Below, in pieces: positions 1-6,466 of a stretch of 10,237 bases of DNA. Under the pieces are notes generated by a model. It was not told where the DNA came from and searched no databases. It was given only the letters and a program-made list of their open reading frames with translations. Both the position numbers and the translations under genes were made by a program. Numbering within the stretch: position 1 is the first letter of the stretch; every line of letters starts with the position of its first letter. Origin of the DNA: an uncultured bacterium (GTDB lineage Bacteria > Planctomycetota > UBA1135 > GCA-002686595); the NCBI GenBank assembly GCA_913058555.1, contig CAJXRJ010000216.1, positions 1 to 10,237 of the forward strand, given 5' to 3'.

Positions 1-48
1 CGAGATCATGCCTAGTCTCGTGGGCTCGGAGATGTGTATAAGAGACAG
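1..48 (+). other. Nextera i7 adapter, not genomic
   Basis: Synthetic library sequence. Bases 1-6 (CGAGAT) match the end of the Illumina P7 primer. Bases 7-14 (CATGCCTA) match what I recall as Nextera index N706. Bases 15-29 (GTCTCGTGGGCTCGG) are the read-2 adapter, and 30-48 (AGATGTGTATAAGAGACAG) are the 19-bp Tn5 mosaic end. Genomic DNA begins at 49. Peptides read across it, such as MYKRQ just ahead of the first gene, are artefacts. Confidence 0.98.
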
Positions 49-2589
49 GACTTCGGGCTGGGACCCGGGATCACCGTCTTCGTGGGCGCAAACGAGGCCG
101 GAAAGTCGTCCCTGCAGCGGGCGATCCAGACGCTGCTCTTCGGCTTTGAGCCCGCGGTGGGCTCACGGCACCCGTACGGCGCTTCGGAGCATGAGGAACT
201 GCACGTGGCCGGCGAGTTCCGGTGGGGCGAGACCCGAAGCCGGGTCGAACGCCGACTGGGCCGCGGCCCTTCCATGCGGATTTGGACAACGGGCAGCGAC
301 GCGCCTTCCTTCGAGCGCGGCAACGGGCCTCTCGCGGCCACGGAGGGCGTGTCGGCTCGCCTCTTCGCGGAAACCCACTGCCTGACCCCCGATGATGCGC
401 TTGAGTTTCGACGTGGCCCAGGGGAAGAGCTGGACCGGTTGCTCATGGGCGATGCCGCCCACGGGGTTCCGCTGAGGGCCCTCATGGGCGCCCTCGATCA
501 GGAACGGACAGGTCTCTGGCGGCCGGATCGTCGCTCGAAGAAGACGCGCGCATACGCCATCGACGCGGCCCTCGCCAAGCTCGCCGAAGAATCCCGCGGA
601 ACCCGCGCAGTGGAGCGCGGGCTCACCGCCCTCGAGGGCGAAGTCACCCGGCGCGCAGGGGAGGCCCGGCGCCTTGAAAAGCGAGTGACCGAACTGGAGC
701 TCGAGCTGCGGGCTCTCGCCCTCATCGAACGGGTGGCCCGCAGCGTGCGCAGCGCCAGGGAGTTCGACGGCGTTCGCCTGGACGCGCTCGGGCCGGAGAT
801 TCCCCCCGCGCCGGGGCCAATCCTCCAGGCCCTCGACGAAGCGGAGGACGCCGTCGCCGAATCCAGGGAGCGCCTCGCCCGCCCTGAGCCGCCGCTGGAG
901 GATCGCGACGAGCGCGCCCTCGAGATCGAAGGGGAGATCGACGCCGTCACCCGCGAGGAGGCCGAATGGGACCGCCAGGGACAGCGCGCCGAGGAAAGCG
1001 GGGAGCGGGTGCGCGAACTTTTGTCGGCCGCGCGCTCCCACTGGGCAGCGGCCCTGGCGGACACCTCGGCACAGGACCAGCCCGTCGTGGACGTGGCGGC
1101 CCTGCGCGAAGTCGCCGGGTTGGCAGCCAAATGGCAGCTCGCCGCGCGGGACGGCAACGCAGCGAGCGGCAAATCGGCGCTCGGTAAGCGCGACCTGACG
1201 ATCTGCGCCGTGGGCGTAGCCGCCGCAGCCATCTGCGCGGGCTTTGGATTCAGCTGGGGAAGCACTCCCCTCGCGGTGCTGGGTTCGTTGGCCGCGGTCC
1301 CCTTCGCCTGGCGGGCGGGAGCGATCGCAGCCGGATCCCGGGCCGCCCAAGACAACGCTGCCGCCCGCGCTGCGAGAGACGCTGCTGCCGCGATCGGGAT
1401 GGACCCGGCCGTCACCCTCTCCCCTGACGTGCTGCTGCGATCGATCGAGCGTCTCGAAGCGGCCAATACCGCACGTTTGGGCGCGGAAGCCAGGGCCGTG
1501 ACCCGCAGGGAAGCCCTAGGGCGCATTGAGGCCATGGAGTCCCGCTGGCTCGCGCTCGCCGACGAGCTAGACCTGCCGGTGGAGTCCGCGCCCGCGGCGC
1601 CCAGCGCCCTCCGCCGAGCCTTGCAGGAGGCCCGCACACGGCACACCGCTTGGGAGCGCGACATGGCCGAGCGAAGACGGGCCGAGCGCGATCTCGAGAA
1701 GGCCGAGGCGCACCTTCGCGACTGCAGCGAACGGTTCGACTCGTGCAGCGCGGCCCTGCGTGCCGCGGTGCCCGGAGAGCCAGTGCCCGAGCGTGCTCAC
1801 CGACGGCTTGAGGAAGCGTGGACCCAGCGCGAACGGAGTATCGGCGCCCTCCGGGAACTGGAGGGCGATCCGCTCATGGCGGACATCGAAGGCGACCCGC
1901 GCCTCGACGTCGCCCGTGAAGAGGGCTCCTTCGACGGGGCAGAGCCCCGGCGCGTGGAGATGGAATTAGGCGCGGCAAAGATCGAGGCCGGGCGCGAGCG
2001 CGACGAGCTCGTGCGCGCCCAGGAGCGACTCGCCCGGGAGAGGCCCACACGCACTGCGTCAGAGATCGACTCCGAGGTGCTCGGTCTACGGGAGGAGCGG
2101 GCCGAAGTGATGGAGCGCCATGATCGGCTAGCCCTGCTCCGAGCGCTTCTCGAGGAAGGGGAGCGGCGGCACCGGGCGGCCCACCAGTCGTCGATCCTGG
2201 GGGCAGCATCGGACCTCGTCGCCGAGGTCACGGGCGGCCGCTACGGGGAGATCCACTACGGGGGCGACGAGGGGGGCCTCTCGGTGCGAGGCCCGGGCGG
2301 CGTGAGGGTCCCGGTGGATGAACCCCTGAGCCGCGGCACGCGGGAGCAAATCCACCTGTGCCTGCGAATCGCCGCGGCGATGGAGATCCAGGGAGCTTCG
2401 GGCCATGGACAGCTTCCCTTACTCCTGGACGAGGCCCTGGTCCACTGGGATCAAGGGCGCCGCAGGGGCATGCTGCGTGGCCTCGGCAAGATGGTGGAGC
2501 AGGGGGCCCAGGTGGTGATGTTCACCTGCCACCGGCACCTGGCGGACGAAGTGGAGACCTTGTTTCCCGGGTCCTGTGTTCGGATTTGA
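49..2589 (+). CDS. YhaN-like AAA ATPase (SMC/Rad50 type), 5' truncated
   Basis: 846 genomic codons, numbered from GAC at 49. The N-terminus opens with DFGLGPGITVFVGANEAGKS, the strand and Walker A (G13-S20) of Rad50/RecN/YhaN-type ATPases. In relatives about 20 residues precede this point, so nearly the whole protein is here; the ATG at 34 is adapter. A long Arg/Glu/Ala-rich region predicted as coiled coil follows. It is interrupted at about residues 383-428 (1195-1332) by two hydrophobic stretches, resembling the membrane hairpin inside Bacillus YhaN. The C-terminal half of the ATPase has the signature LSRGTREQ (760-767) and Walker B LPLLLDE (D794, E795), followed by a switch-like histidine in FTCHRH. 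The family is linked to DNA-end or nucleolytic processing, usually beside a YhaO/SbcD-like metallophosphoesterase; that partner would lie upstream, off the contig. Being an SMC-like ATPase is well supported. The YhaN assignment rests on architecture and C-terminal motifs, and the substrate is unknown. Confidence 0.85.
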   Translation, partial: DFGLGPGITVFVGANEAGKSSLQRAIQTLLFGFEPAVGSRHPYGASEHEELHVAGEFRWGETRSRVERRLGRGPSMRIWTTGSDAPSFERGNGPLAATEGVSARLFAETHCLTPDDALEFRRGPGEELDRLLMGDAAHGVPLRALMGALDQERTGLWRPDRRSKKTRAYAIDAALAKLAEESRGTRAVERGLTALEGEVTRRAGEARRLEKRVTELELELRALALIERVARSVRSAREFDGVRLDALGPEIPPAPGPILQALDEAEDAVAESRERLARPEPPLEDRDERALEIEGEIDAVTREEAEWDRQGQRAEESGERVRELLSAARSHWAAALADTSAQDQPVVDVAALREVAGLAAKWQLAARDGNAASGKSALGKRDLTICAVGVAAAAICAGFGFSWGSTPLAVLGSLAAVPFAWRAGAIAAGSRAAQDNAAARAARDAAAAIGMDPAVTLSPDVLLRSIERLEAANTARLGAEARAVTRREALGRIEAMESRWLALADELDLPVESAPAAPSALRRALQEARTRHTAWERDMAERRRAERDLEKAEAHLRDCSERFDSCSAALRAAVPGEPVPERAHRRLEEAWTQRERSIGALRELEGDPLMADIEGDPRLDVAREEGSFDGAEPRRVEMELGAAKIEAGRERDELVRAQERLARERPTRTASEIDSEVLGLREERAEVMERHDRLALLRALLEEGERRHRAAHQSSILGAASDLVAEVTGGRYGEIHYGGDEGGLSVRGPGGVRVPVDEPLSRGTREQIHLCLRIAAAMEIQGASGHGQLPLLLDEALVHWDQGRRRGMLRGLGKMVEQGAQVVMFTCHRHLADEVETLFPGSCVRI

Positions 2590-2604
2590 GCCTGGGAAAG
2601 GCCC

Positions 2605-2632
2605 TTGAAGCCATTTCTCTGAGAGTCATAAA
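2605..2632 (+). promoter_or_regulatory. Candidate sigma70-like promoter for the two-component operon
   Basis: TTGAAG (2605-2610) and CATAAA (2627-2632) are 16 bases apart. Each matches four of six consensus positions. They lie in the most A/T-rich part of the gap after the ATPase gene. Initiation just downstream would give a leader of roughly 125 bases carrying both GC hairpins before the regulator ATG. This is a pattern match only. Confidence 0.3.
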
Positions 2633-2694
2633 GGCCCGTATCACCCCCGCTTTGCATGGTGGCACCCGCTGAGCCGCCCCAGCCACGCGCCAAG

Positions 2695-2733
2695 AGCCCC
2701 CGTCCGGGGGCTGGGCCGTGTCCCCGTCCGGGG
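2695..2733 (+). repeat. Two copies of CCCCGTCCGGGG, each a potential hairpin
   Basis: The near-palindromic 12-mer CCCCGTCCGGGG occurs at 2698-2709 and 2722-2733, 24 bases start to start. The first copy extends to a perfect 8-bp inverted repeat (AGCCCCCG 2695-2702, CGGGGGCT 2705-2712). The second has 5-bp arms (2722-2726 and 2729-2733) and is followed by a C/T-rich run at 2736-2750. They lie 32-67 bases before the response-regulator ATG. Options are a tandem operator for the OmpR-family regulator, leader hairpins, or a terminator for the upstream gene. There is no T-tract, which argues against a classical terminator. Confidence 0.5.
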
Positions 2734-2764
2734 CGCCTCTCCCTCTCTCTGACCCCTAATTGCC

Positions 2765-3442
2765 ATGCGCATCCTCGTCGTCGAAGACAATCCGAAGATG
2801 GCAGAGTCCGTCGCCAAGTCCCTCCAAGAGCTCGACTATGGAGTCGATACCGTCGGCACCGGCTACGAAGCCGAAGAGCTGGCGGCGGCGGATACGTACG
2901 ACCTGTACGTTCTCGACCTCATGCTCCCCGACCGCGATGGAATCGACCTTTGCCGCAACGTGCGCCGCATGGGCATCAAGGCGCCGATCCTGATGCTCAC
3001 GGCCCTGTCGGGCACGGCCCGCAAGGTGGCGGGGCTCGACTCGGGGGCAGATGACTACCTCACGAAGCCGTTCGAAGTGGACGAGCTGATCGCCCGCGTC
3101 CGCGCGCTCCTGCGCCGGGGCGCGGCCTCAGAATCCACCAAGCTCAAGTACGGCGACATCGAGATGGACCTCGCCAAGCGCACCGTTCGCCGTGGCGAGG
3201 ATCGGGTCAAGCTGACCGCCAAGGAGTTCGCCTTGCTCGAGTTCTTGCTGCGAAACCCAGACAAAGTGCTTTCCAGGAGCGTCATCACGGAGAAAGTCTG
3301 GGACATGAATTACGAGCCGACGAGCAACGTCGTCGACGTCTACATATCCAACCTTCGCCGCAAGGTCGACAAGCCGTTCGCTGAGAGGCTGATCCACACT
3401 GTGATCGGCACCGGCTACCGCTTTGGCCGCGGCGACGCCTAA
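2765..3442 (+). CDS. OmpR/PhoB-family response regulator (CusR/CopR-like)
   Basis: A 225-residue DNA-binding response regulator, full length for the family. The receiver domain (about 1-118) begins MRILVVEDN, with acidic-pocket residues E7 and D8. The phospho-acceptor is D51 in VLDLMLPD, the conserved Thr is T79 in LMLTA, and the conserved Lys is K101 in LTKPF. The C-terminal winged helix (about 128-221) contains LTAKEFALLEFLLR, VWDMNYEPTSNVVDVYI and the wing end GTGYRF. LLEFLLR and VWDMN recall CusR/CopR metal-response regulators, but no metal-resistance genes are nearby, so the signal is unknown. ATG 2765 fits the family start; no Shine-Dalgarno precedes it. The cognate kinase starts 9 bases after the stop. 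Autoregulation through the repeats just upstream is plausible but inferred. Confidence 0.95.
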   Translation: MRILVVEDNPKMAESVAKSLQELDYGVDTVGTGYEAEELAAADTYDLYVLDLMLPDRDGIDLCRNVRRMGIKAPILMLTALSGTARKVAGLDSGADDYLTKPFEVDELIARVRALLRRGAASESTKLKYGDIEMDLAKRTVRRGEDRVKLTAKEFALLEFLLRNPDKVLSRSVITEKVWDMNYEPTSNVVDVYISNLRRKVDKPFAERLIHTVIGTGYRFGRGDA

Positions 3443-3451
3443 ACCACACGA

Positions 3452-4804
3452 TTGAGCACGGCACCGGACATCGCCGCGAATAGCGGCATCGACAATGAGT
3501 CGACGGTGCCGGAGGCCCATGCTGGCGTTCGGGCTGGAGCTGTGCCCCCCGTGGCCGACGCTGGGGCCAGCACGGCCCTCAAGACGGCCGAGGATGGCGA
3601 CTTCAAGCCGTTATCGCTGCGGACCCAGCTCACGATCTGGTTCGCCCTGAGCTTTGGCGTCATCCTGGGCACGATCATCGCGGGCCTGATCGTTTTGGAT
3701 CGCGGGAACATCTTCAAGGGCGACTACGAGCACTACAACTGGCTCATCCGCCTGGCCCTCGGCGCCGCGGCCACGGCCCTGGTCGGCGGGACTGCCGCGG
3801 CCTGGGTCATCGTGGGGTCCGCCCTCGAACCCCTGCGCAAGATCACCGAGTCGGCCCGGGGCGTGGCGCCTGAGCGCATCGACGAGACGCGCATCACCAT
3901 GCCGGAGATCGGCAGCGAGGTGAACGAGGCCCAGCGGGAACTGAACTTCGCCCTCGACCGAATCGAAGCGGGCTACCAGGCCCAGGAACGGTTCATTTCA
4001 AACGTCAGCCACGAGCTGAAGACGCCCATCGCGGTCGTTTTGACGGAGGCGCGCCGGCTGCGCCGCCGCGAGCGACCGGTCGGTGAACTCGAGGACTTCA
4101 TCGAGGACACGGCGGACCAGATGGCCCGACTCGGAAAAATGGTCGAGAGCTTCCTAACCTTGGCGCGCATCGACTACGAGGAGCGCCTCCAAAAGAACGA
4201 GGAGTTCTGGTTCCATGACCTCCTCGTGGAAGCCGTCAGCCGATCGAAGGCCCAGGCCCTGACCCACGACGTCCACATCGAGCTCGAGCTCGCGGACGAC
4301 TTCGAGTTCTTCGACGAGCCCACTTGGGGCGATCCCGAGCTGGTTTCGTCCGCCGTCGAGAACCTCATTCGGAACGCCATTCGTTTCTCTCCGCGGGGCA
4401 GCGCCGTGCACGTTTCGGTCCACGGGGAACTCGCCGGGACGGGGCCCGACACCACCGGACCCAAGCCGAGCCAGCGTCCCCACGCGGTCATCCAGGTTCG
4501 AGATCAGGGACCCGGCATGCCGGAGGACCTGATCGCCACGGTCTTTGAGCCGTTCAAACAGGCGGAGTCCGAACAGACCTCGGGACGCGGGACCGGGCTC
4601 GGCCTGGCGATCGCCCACAAGGTCTCCGAGCTCCACCGTGGCTCAATTCGAGCCTTCAACCGAGGCGACGGGCAGTCCGGGTGCGTCATCCAGGTGCGCT
4701 TGCCCTTCCTTGGGGAGGGCGACTGGAGTGCGGATCGCCCCGTGACAGCGGACCTCACCGAAGGTGGCATCGGAAGCGGGATCCGAAAGAAGGCGACCGA
4801 ATAG
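3452..4804 (+). CDS. Membrane sensor histidine kinase, partner of the upstream regulator
   Basis: A 450-residue inner-membrane kinase that should phosphorylate the adjacent regulator. Residues 1-55 are an Ala/Pro-rich, probably disordered cytoplasmic extension. TM1 is about 60-82 and TM2 about 98-122, joined by only ~15 extracytoplasmic residues. A HAMP-like linker follows (about 123-175). The dimerisation domain has the H-box FISNVSHELKTP with phospho-acceptor H187. The catalytic domain shows the N-box ENLIRNAIRFSP (303-314), G1 DQGPGMP (351-357), F-box FEPF (365-368) and G2 GRGTGLGLAIA (378-388). All key residues are intact. The C-terminal tail (420-450) is polar and unassigned. No in-frame ATG lies near the start: TTG at 3452 is the first candidate and GTG at 3506 (residue 19) the main alternative. 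Neither has a clear Shine-Dalgarno, and 9 bases from the regulator stop suggest translational coupling. The stimulus is unknown. Confidence 0.93.
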   Translation: MSTAPDIAANSGIDNESTVPEAHAGVRAGAVPPVADAGASTALKTAEDGDFKPLSLRTQLTIWFALSFGVILGTIIAGLIVLDRGNIFKGDYEHYNWLIRLALGAAATALVGGTAAAWVIVGSALEPLRKITESARGVAPERIDETRITMPEIGSEVNEAQRELNFALDRIEAGYQAQERFISNVSHELKTPIAVVLTEARRLRRRERPVGELEDFIEDTADQMARLGKMVESFLTLARIDYEERLQKNEEFWFHDLLVEAVSRSKAQALTHDVHIELELADDFEFFDEPTWGDPELVSSAVENLIRNAIRFSPRGSAVHVSVHGELAGTGPDTTGPKPSQRPHAVIQVRDQGPGMPEDLIATVFEPFKQAESEQTSGRGTGLGLAIAHKVSELHRGSIRAFNRGDGQSGCVIQVRLPFLGEGDWSADRPVTADLTEGGIGSGIRKKATE

Positions 4805-4897
4805 GGAGCCGGCGCCGGAAGGCCCCCGGAATGAAGGCGGAATCATGCGCTCGTAAGCAAGTTTCCAGATCCACAGCCGATGGTAAGCGCAGCTTGT

Positions 4898-4912
4898 GGG
4901 CAGTAGCTGCCC
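4898..4912 (+). promoter_or_regulatory. Small inverted repeat before the two-TM gene
   Basis: GGGCAGTAGCTGCCC is a perfect 6-bp inverted repeat (4898-4903 and 4907-4912) with a 3-base centre, 7 bases before ATG 4920. It occupies the ribosome-binding position, where no Shine-Dalgarno is visible. It could be a small operator or a translation-limiting hairpin, or chance in GC-rich DNA. The rest of 4805-4919 shows only a 10-base palindrome CCGGCGCCGG at 4809-4818. Confidence 0.25.
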
Positions 4913-4919
4913 CGCCGCC

Positions 4920-5117
4920 ATGACTTCACCCCGTCTTTCAGCCCTATTTCTCGGCCTCGCCGCCCTCTTTGGGGTCTGCGGGGTTGGCCTGCGTAGCACC
5001 CTTGAGCTGGACGCGGCCTGGGGCGACGCCTTGAGCTTCCTGTGTGTCGGTGCCCTCGCAGCGTTCGTGGTGACCTTCCTGATGACGCTCGACAAGAGCG
5101 CCCTCCTGCGTAAGTAG
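4920..5117 (+). CDS. Small two-TM membrane protein of unknown function
   Basis: A 65-residue protein that I do not recognise. It has two hydrophobic segments, about residues 5-24 (RLSALFLGLAALFGVCGVGL) and 37-57 (ALSFLCVGALAAFVVTFLMTL). A short acidic loop (STLELDAAWGD) joins them, and the tail is basic (KSALLRK). The positive-inside pattern would put both ends in the cytoplasm. The frame is open upstream to GTG 4896, but ATG 4920 is preferred because it leaves a natural short basic N-terminus. No Shine-Dalgarno is visible. The gene stands alone between the kinase and the heme operon, 115 bases after the former and about 300 before the latter. Coding status rests on the coherent hydrophobic pattern and on the lack of another gene here; chance remains possible in GC-rich sequence. 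Confidence 0.55.
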   Translation: MTSPRLSALFLGLAALFGVCGVGLRSTLELDAAWGDALSFLCVGALAAFVVTFLMTLDKSALLRK

Positions 5118-5134
5118 GACGCGACGGTTGCCTG

Positions 5135-5149
5135 GGGGCTTGAAGCCCC
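5135..5149 (+). terminator. Candidate hairpin after the two-TM gene, no T-tract
   Basis: GGGGCTTGAAGCCCC is a perfect inverted repeat (5-bp GC stem, TTGAA loop) starting 17 bases after the stop at 5117. It is followed by more GC-rich self-complementary sequence up to about 5180. No run of T follows, so intrinsic termination would be weak; it could instead protect a 3' end. Confidence 0.3.
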
Positions 5150-5286
5150 GGGGCGCCAGCCGGGGCCATGGGGCCCACAACCTCTTGGGAGATGGAGCGC
5201 GTGGATTCGTCCGCCGCGAGAGATCGGCGCGGACCCGTGAGCCGCGCCGAATGCGGGCTACACTCTTCGCCCCTCAGGGGGCCCAT

Positions 5287-5321
5287 TGGGTCCCCTTCGC
5301 CGCACTAGCAAAGGGAACCCA
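5287..5321. repeat. 35-nt imperfect inverted repeat (14-bp arms, 7-nt loop)
   Basis: The arms TGGGTCCCCTTCGC (5287-5300) and GCAAAGGGAACCCA (5308-5321) are complementary at 12 of 14 positions around the loop CGCACTA. The two exceptions are C/A mismatches in + strand RNA but G-U wobbles in - strand RNA. The complementary GGGC (5279-5282) and GCCC (5324-5327) just outside could extend the structure. It lies 99-133 bases upstream of the hemE ATG. It could be an operator, an RNA hairpin or a remnant of a repeated intergenic element. Confidence 0.5.
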
Positions 5322-5419
5322 GAGCCCGACTTCGCGCCGCCCGGCGCCGGTCGATCCCGGCTCCACCGCCACCTTCGGTGCCCCCCCACTCACCGGGGTG
5401 CACGCCCAGGCTGAAACCG

Positions 5420-6466
5420 ATGAACTCCAGAACACGATTCCTCGCCGCTTGCCGCGGCGAAGAGACCGATCGCCCCCCCGCATGGATGATGCGTCAGGCA
5501 GGCCGCTACCTGCCCGAGTACCGCGAGGTCCGGAGCGGCTCCACCTTCCTCGGCATGGTCCATGACCCCGAGAAGGCCGCCGAGGTCACCATGCAGCCCA
5601 TCCGCCGCTACGGCATGGACGCCGCGGTGATCTTCTGCGACATCCTGGTGCCCCCGGGCGCCATGGGCATGGAGGTCGAGTTCGTGGAGGGCCGGGGGCC
5701 CCTGCTGGGCCCTCCGATTCGGACCCGGGACGACGTGGAGCGCCTGACCGACTTCGACGCGACGGAGGCAACGGGCTTCCTGGGCGACTCCATCCGCAAC
5801 GTCCGCGCGGAGCTCGGTGACGAGCGCGCCATCATCGGCTTCTGCGGCGCGCCCTTCACGGTGGCCAGCTACATGGTCGAGGGCCAGTCCTCGCGCAACT
5901 TCGAGAACACGAAGGAGATGATGCTCGGGGACCCCGAGTCCTTCGACCGACTGCTCGAGCGCGTGACCGACAACTCCATCGGCTACCTCAAGAACCAGGT
6001 CGACGCCGGCGCCGACGTGCTGCAAGTGTTCGACTCCTGGGGCGGCACCCTCGACGCCGCCACCTACCGCGAGCGGCTCTTGCCCCACGTGGCCCGCCTC
6101 GTGGAAGAAGCGAAATCCAACGGCGTCCCCGTGATCCTCTACGTCAACGGCTGCGCCCACCTCCTGGAGGTCATGGCCGACAGCGGCGCCCACGTTCTGG
6201 GCATCGACTGGCGCGTGGACCCCAAGGAAGCCATCGCACGCGTGGGCGATCGTGTCGCCCTCCAGGGCAACCTCGACCCCTGCACGCTCTTCGGGCCCCC
6301 GGACGTCGTGCGCCAGAAGGCCCGGCAAACCCTCGACGCCTTCGCGGACCAGAAGGGTTTCATCTTCAACCTCGGCAGCGGCATCCTTCCCAAGACGCCC
6401 CTCGATAGCGTGCAGGCCCTCTGGGAGACCGTCCTCCAGCCCAGCACCGCACCGCACTCAGCATGA
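5420..6466 (+). CDS. hemE: Uroporphyrinogen decarboxylase HemE
   Basis: A cytosolic enzyme that removes the four acetate carboxyls of uroporphyrinogen III to give coproporphyrinogen III. At 348 residues it is normal length. Signature 1, WMMRQAGRYLPEYR, is at 22-35 with substrate-binding R25 and R29. Signature 2, GFCGAPFTVASYMVEG, is at 140-155 with the conserved Tyr at Y151. The catalytic Asp equivalent is D74 in FCDILVPPGAMGMEVEF, and DSWGG carries S206. Oddity: the family motif FNLGHG, with the active-site His of human UROD (His339), reads FNLGSG, so that position is S320. ATG 5420 is chosen because MNSRTRFLAACRGE aligns with the usual N-terminus; an in-frame GTG at 5378 adds 14 atypical residues. 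Only a weak AGG precedes the ATG. The stop overlaps the hemN start (ATGA), indicating translational coupling in a heme operon. Confidence 0.96.
   Translation: MNSRTRFLAACRGEETDRPPAWMMRQAGRYLPEYREVRSGSTFLGMVHDPEKAAEVTMQPIRRYGMDAAVIFCDILVPPGAMGMEVEFVEGRGPLLGPPIRTRDDVERLTDFDATEATGFLGDSIRNVRAELGDERAIIGFCGAPFTVASYMVEGQSSRNFENTKEMMLGDPESFDRLLERVTDNSIGYLKNQVDAGADVLQVFDSWGGTLDAATYRERLLPHVARLVEEAKSNGVPVILYVNGCAHLLEVMADSGAHVLGIDWRVDPKEAIARVGDRVALQGNLDPCTLFGPPDVVRQKARQTLDAFADQKGFIFNLGSGILPKTPLDSVQALWETVLQPSTAPHSA

Larger units (their letters stand above)
5118..5419. other. Intergenic region before the heme operon
   Basis: About 300 bases with no convincing gene on either strand; the open frames here have no recognisable domains. 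It holds GC hairpins just after the small gene's stop, a 35-nt imperfect inverted repeat at 5287-5321, and short stems (GCCCC-TCA-GGGGC at 5269-5282, CACCG...CGGTG near 5365-5380). The hemE promoter should lie here, but no good -35/-10 pair is visible. Confidence 0.6.

Noticed and set aside
34..48. ATG at 34 as start of the ATPase gene (peptide MYKRQ)
   Set aside because: These codons are inside the Tn5 mosaic end of the adapter; the gene is truncated at 49.
163..1664. Long minus-strand open frames opposite the ATPase gene
   Set aside because: They have low-complexity Arg/Ser/Ala composition and no domains, and they lie opposite a gene with clear motifs; they are GC-rich shadows.
5236..5264. 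TACACT at 5259-5264 as a -10 box for the heme operon
   Set aside because: The position 17 bases upstream reads CGTGAG, with no resemblance to TTGACA, and there is no extended -10.
5378..5419. GTG 5378 as the hemE start
   Set aside because: It adds 14 Pro-rich residues absent from the family; ATG 5420 matches the usual N-terminus.
5390..6457. 355-codon minus-strand open frame opposite hemE
   Set aside because: No recognisable motifs, and hemE on the + strand has unmistakable signatures.
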